34,247 nt of DNA, from the IMG/VR virus record IMGVR_UViG_3300042511_000312, positions 1 to 34,247 of that record. One strand, given 5' to 3'. The notes below the pieces were generated by a model that saw nothing but the letters and a program-made list of their open reading frames with translations, had not been told where the DNA came from and did not search any database. Every line of letters starts with the position of its first letter. The stretch's first letter is position 1. Both the position numbers and the translations under genes were made by a program. Origin of the DNA: a virus. Positions 33,127-34,247 of this stretch are shown here, in pieces.

Positions 33127-34104
33127 ATGAGCAACATCTTTGAAAAAAGGGTAAATATTTTACCATACGAATACCCTTCATTATTAGCGTACAAAGACGC
33201 AATCCGACATTCATATTGGATTCACACAGAATTTAACTTTACAACTGATATCGATGACTTTATGACTAAAGTAACCGATTCAGAACGTGAAGTAATTAAA
33301 AGATCGATGCTTGCAATTGCACAAATCGAGGTTAACGTTAAAACCTTTTGGGCGGACCTTTATAAAAGAATGCCAATCACCGAAATCGGAGATGTCGGTA
33401 TGACTTTTGCCGAAAGTGAAGTAAGACATAAAGATGCTTACGCACAATTATTAAGAATCTTAGGATTAGAAGATGAATTCCAACATGTAATAGAGATTCC
33501 GGCAATTAAAGATAGAATTGCATACTTAAGTAAGTATTTGGACGGTACAAGAAGTAAGGACAATAAAATGTATACAAAATCCGTATTACTATTTTCATTG
33601 TTTATAGAACATGTTAGTCTATTTAGCCAATTCTTTATTATGATGTCTTTTAACAAGGAGAAAAACCTATTTAAAGGTATTTCAAATGTGGTAGAGGCAA
33701 CAAGTAAAGAAGAGGAGATCCACGGAAACTTTGGATCGGAATTAATCAATATTATTAAGGCAGAAAACCCAGAATGGTTTGATGAAGAATTTGAAAATCT
33801 TATAGATTCTGCCTGTAAAAAAGCATACATAGCAGAGGTTAAAATTCTTGATTGGATTTTCGAAAAGGGTGAACTCGATTTCCTATCGAAAGAAACTATC
33901 AAGCAATTCATTCAAAATCGTTTCAATAACTCTTTACAACGAATAGGAATGAAACCTGTATTTGAGGTTGATTTTACAGAAATTGAAAAGACTTTGTGGT
34001 TTGATGTTGAGATTCTTTCAACTAAAGAAGGTGATTTCTTCTACAAAAAATCAATTGACTACAACAAAAAGTCTAAGGCAATTACTGAAGACGACTTATT
34101 TTAA
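33127..34104 (+). CDS. nrdB: Class I ribonucleotide reductase small subunit NrdB (325 aa)
   Basis: 325 residues. The di-iron/radical site is visible: Glu98-x-x-His101-x-x-x-Tyr105 in SEVRHKDAY matches the E. coli Glu115/His118/Tyr122 pattern; Glu161 (FIEHV) and Glu196-x-x-His199 (EEIHG) supply the other ligands; Glu68 probably takes the place of Asp84. The radical Tyr is present, so it looks like a tyrosyl-radical enzyme, not a class Ic type. The acidic C-terminal tail ends ITEDDLF, of the type that binds the large subunit. The enzyme converts ribonucleotides to deoxyribonucleotides. The order nrdB-nrdA and a 1-nt gap to the split polymerase are noteworthy. Confidence 0.92.
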   Translation: MSNIFEKRVNILPYEYPSLLAYKDAIRHSYWIHTEFNFTTDIDDFMTKVTDSEREVIKRSMLAIAQIEVNVKTFWADLYKRMPITEIGDVGMTFAESEVRHKDAYAQLLRILGLEDEFQHVIEIPAIKDRIAYLSKYLDGTRSKDNKMYTKSVLLFSLFIEHVSLFSQFFIMMSFNKEKNLFKGISNVVEATSKEEEIHGNFGSELINIIKAENPEWFDEEFENLIDSACKKAYIAEVKILDWIFEKGELDFLSKETIKQFIQNRFNNSLQRIGMKPVFEVDFTEIEKTLWFDVEILSTKEGDFFYKKSIDYNKKSKAITEDDLF

Positions 34105-34127
34105 AATTAAAAAACAACAAATACAGA

Positions 34128-34247
34128 ATGGAATATGAAAAGAATTACTGGCTTAATGAAGACAGTAGAACATTTTTATCTAGAGGTTATATTACGGAAT
34201 CTCCAGAGCAGAGAATTAAAGATGTAGCAAACACCGCAGAAAAATAC
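34128..34247 (+). CDS. nrdA: Class I ribonucleotide reductase large subunit NrdA, 5' end only
   Basis: An open frame of 40 codons runs from the ATG at 34128 to the end of the window. The N-terminus YEKNYWLNEDSRTFLSRGYI followed by SPEQRIKDVANTAEKY fits the start of the class I large-subunit catalytic domain, where a GY-(L/I) ... E-x-R-I-x-D-(I/V) pattern is typical. There is no ATP-cone in front, so allosteric activity control through an N-terminal cone may be absent. It lies 23 nt downstream of nrdB, its partner. The gene is cut by the window edge. Confidence 0.75.
   Translation, partial: MEYEKNYWLNEDSRTFLSRGYITESPEQRIKDVANTAEKY

Noticed and set aside
33438-33911. 157-codon minus-strand open frame inside nrdB
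   Set aside because: It lies opposite the conserved iron-binding segments of nrdB; a chance antisense frame in AT-rich DNA.
1-34247. tRNA genes
   Set aside because: No cloverleaf-like sequence with a T-arm and acceptor pairing was seen in the few intergenic gaps; a tRNAscan run would settle it.

Overview
The window is a contiguous piece of a large, AT-rich, T4-like (myovirus-type) phage genome. Every gene I can support lies on the + strand, packed with 0-60 nt gaps or start/stop overlaps. T4-type replication and recombination genes (gp32-like ssDNA-binding protein, gp61-like primase, UvsY, UvsW, family B DNA polymerase, class I ribonucleotide reductase) sit beside a block of very large virion structural genes. 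Start codons are preceded by A/T-rich leaders with no recognisable Shine-Dalgarno. Together with the style of the large structural proteins, this suggests a Bacteroidetes (Flavobacteria-like) host; that host assignment is inference.

Layout. (1) 1-18.8 kb, virion structure: a 5'-truncated structural gene, two very large presumed baseplate/tail proteins (1194 and 1651 aa), a collagen-repeat fibre-like protein (1344 aa), a membrane-anchored coiled-coil protein, a 1045-aa protein ending in an intein-like Hint domain, and a tail-tube-like protein. (2) 18.8-21.2 kb: small genes, several starting with the same short amphipathic peptide, plus a RuvC-like nuclease, a KTSC-domain protein and an HNH nuclease. 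(3) 21.2-25.7 kb, replication/recombination: gp32 with a repeat-rich leader and a strong terminator, then primase, a small protein, UvsY and UvsW. (4) 25.7-31.0 kb: a helical protein, a nucleotidyltransferase/RNA-ligase-like protein, a second run of small genes with the shared N-terminal peptide, a DUF3008 protein and a small membrane protein. (5) 31.0-34.2 kb, nucleotide metabolism and DNA synthesis: dUTPase, a CxxC protein, the N-terminal part of a family B DNA polymerase, nrdB and the start of nrdA.

The most interesting theme is the N-terminal peptide shared by eight or nine otherwise unrelated small proteins (pattern M-K-x-[FL/aromatic]-x-x-[FY]-[LVI]-N-E-[A/S/G]). It closely resembles the capsid-targeting sequence of T4 internal head proteins, which the prohead protease gp21 cleaves after Glu. 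If it works the same way, the window encodes two cassettes of proteins packaged in the head and injected with the DNA. Other notable points are the Hint domain on a structural protein, a DNA polymerase gene that stops between motifs A and B and is followed at once by nrdB, a gp32 without the zinc-ribbon cysteines, and a direct-repeat array in the gp32 leader.
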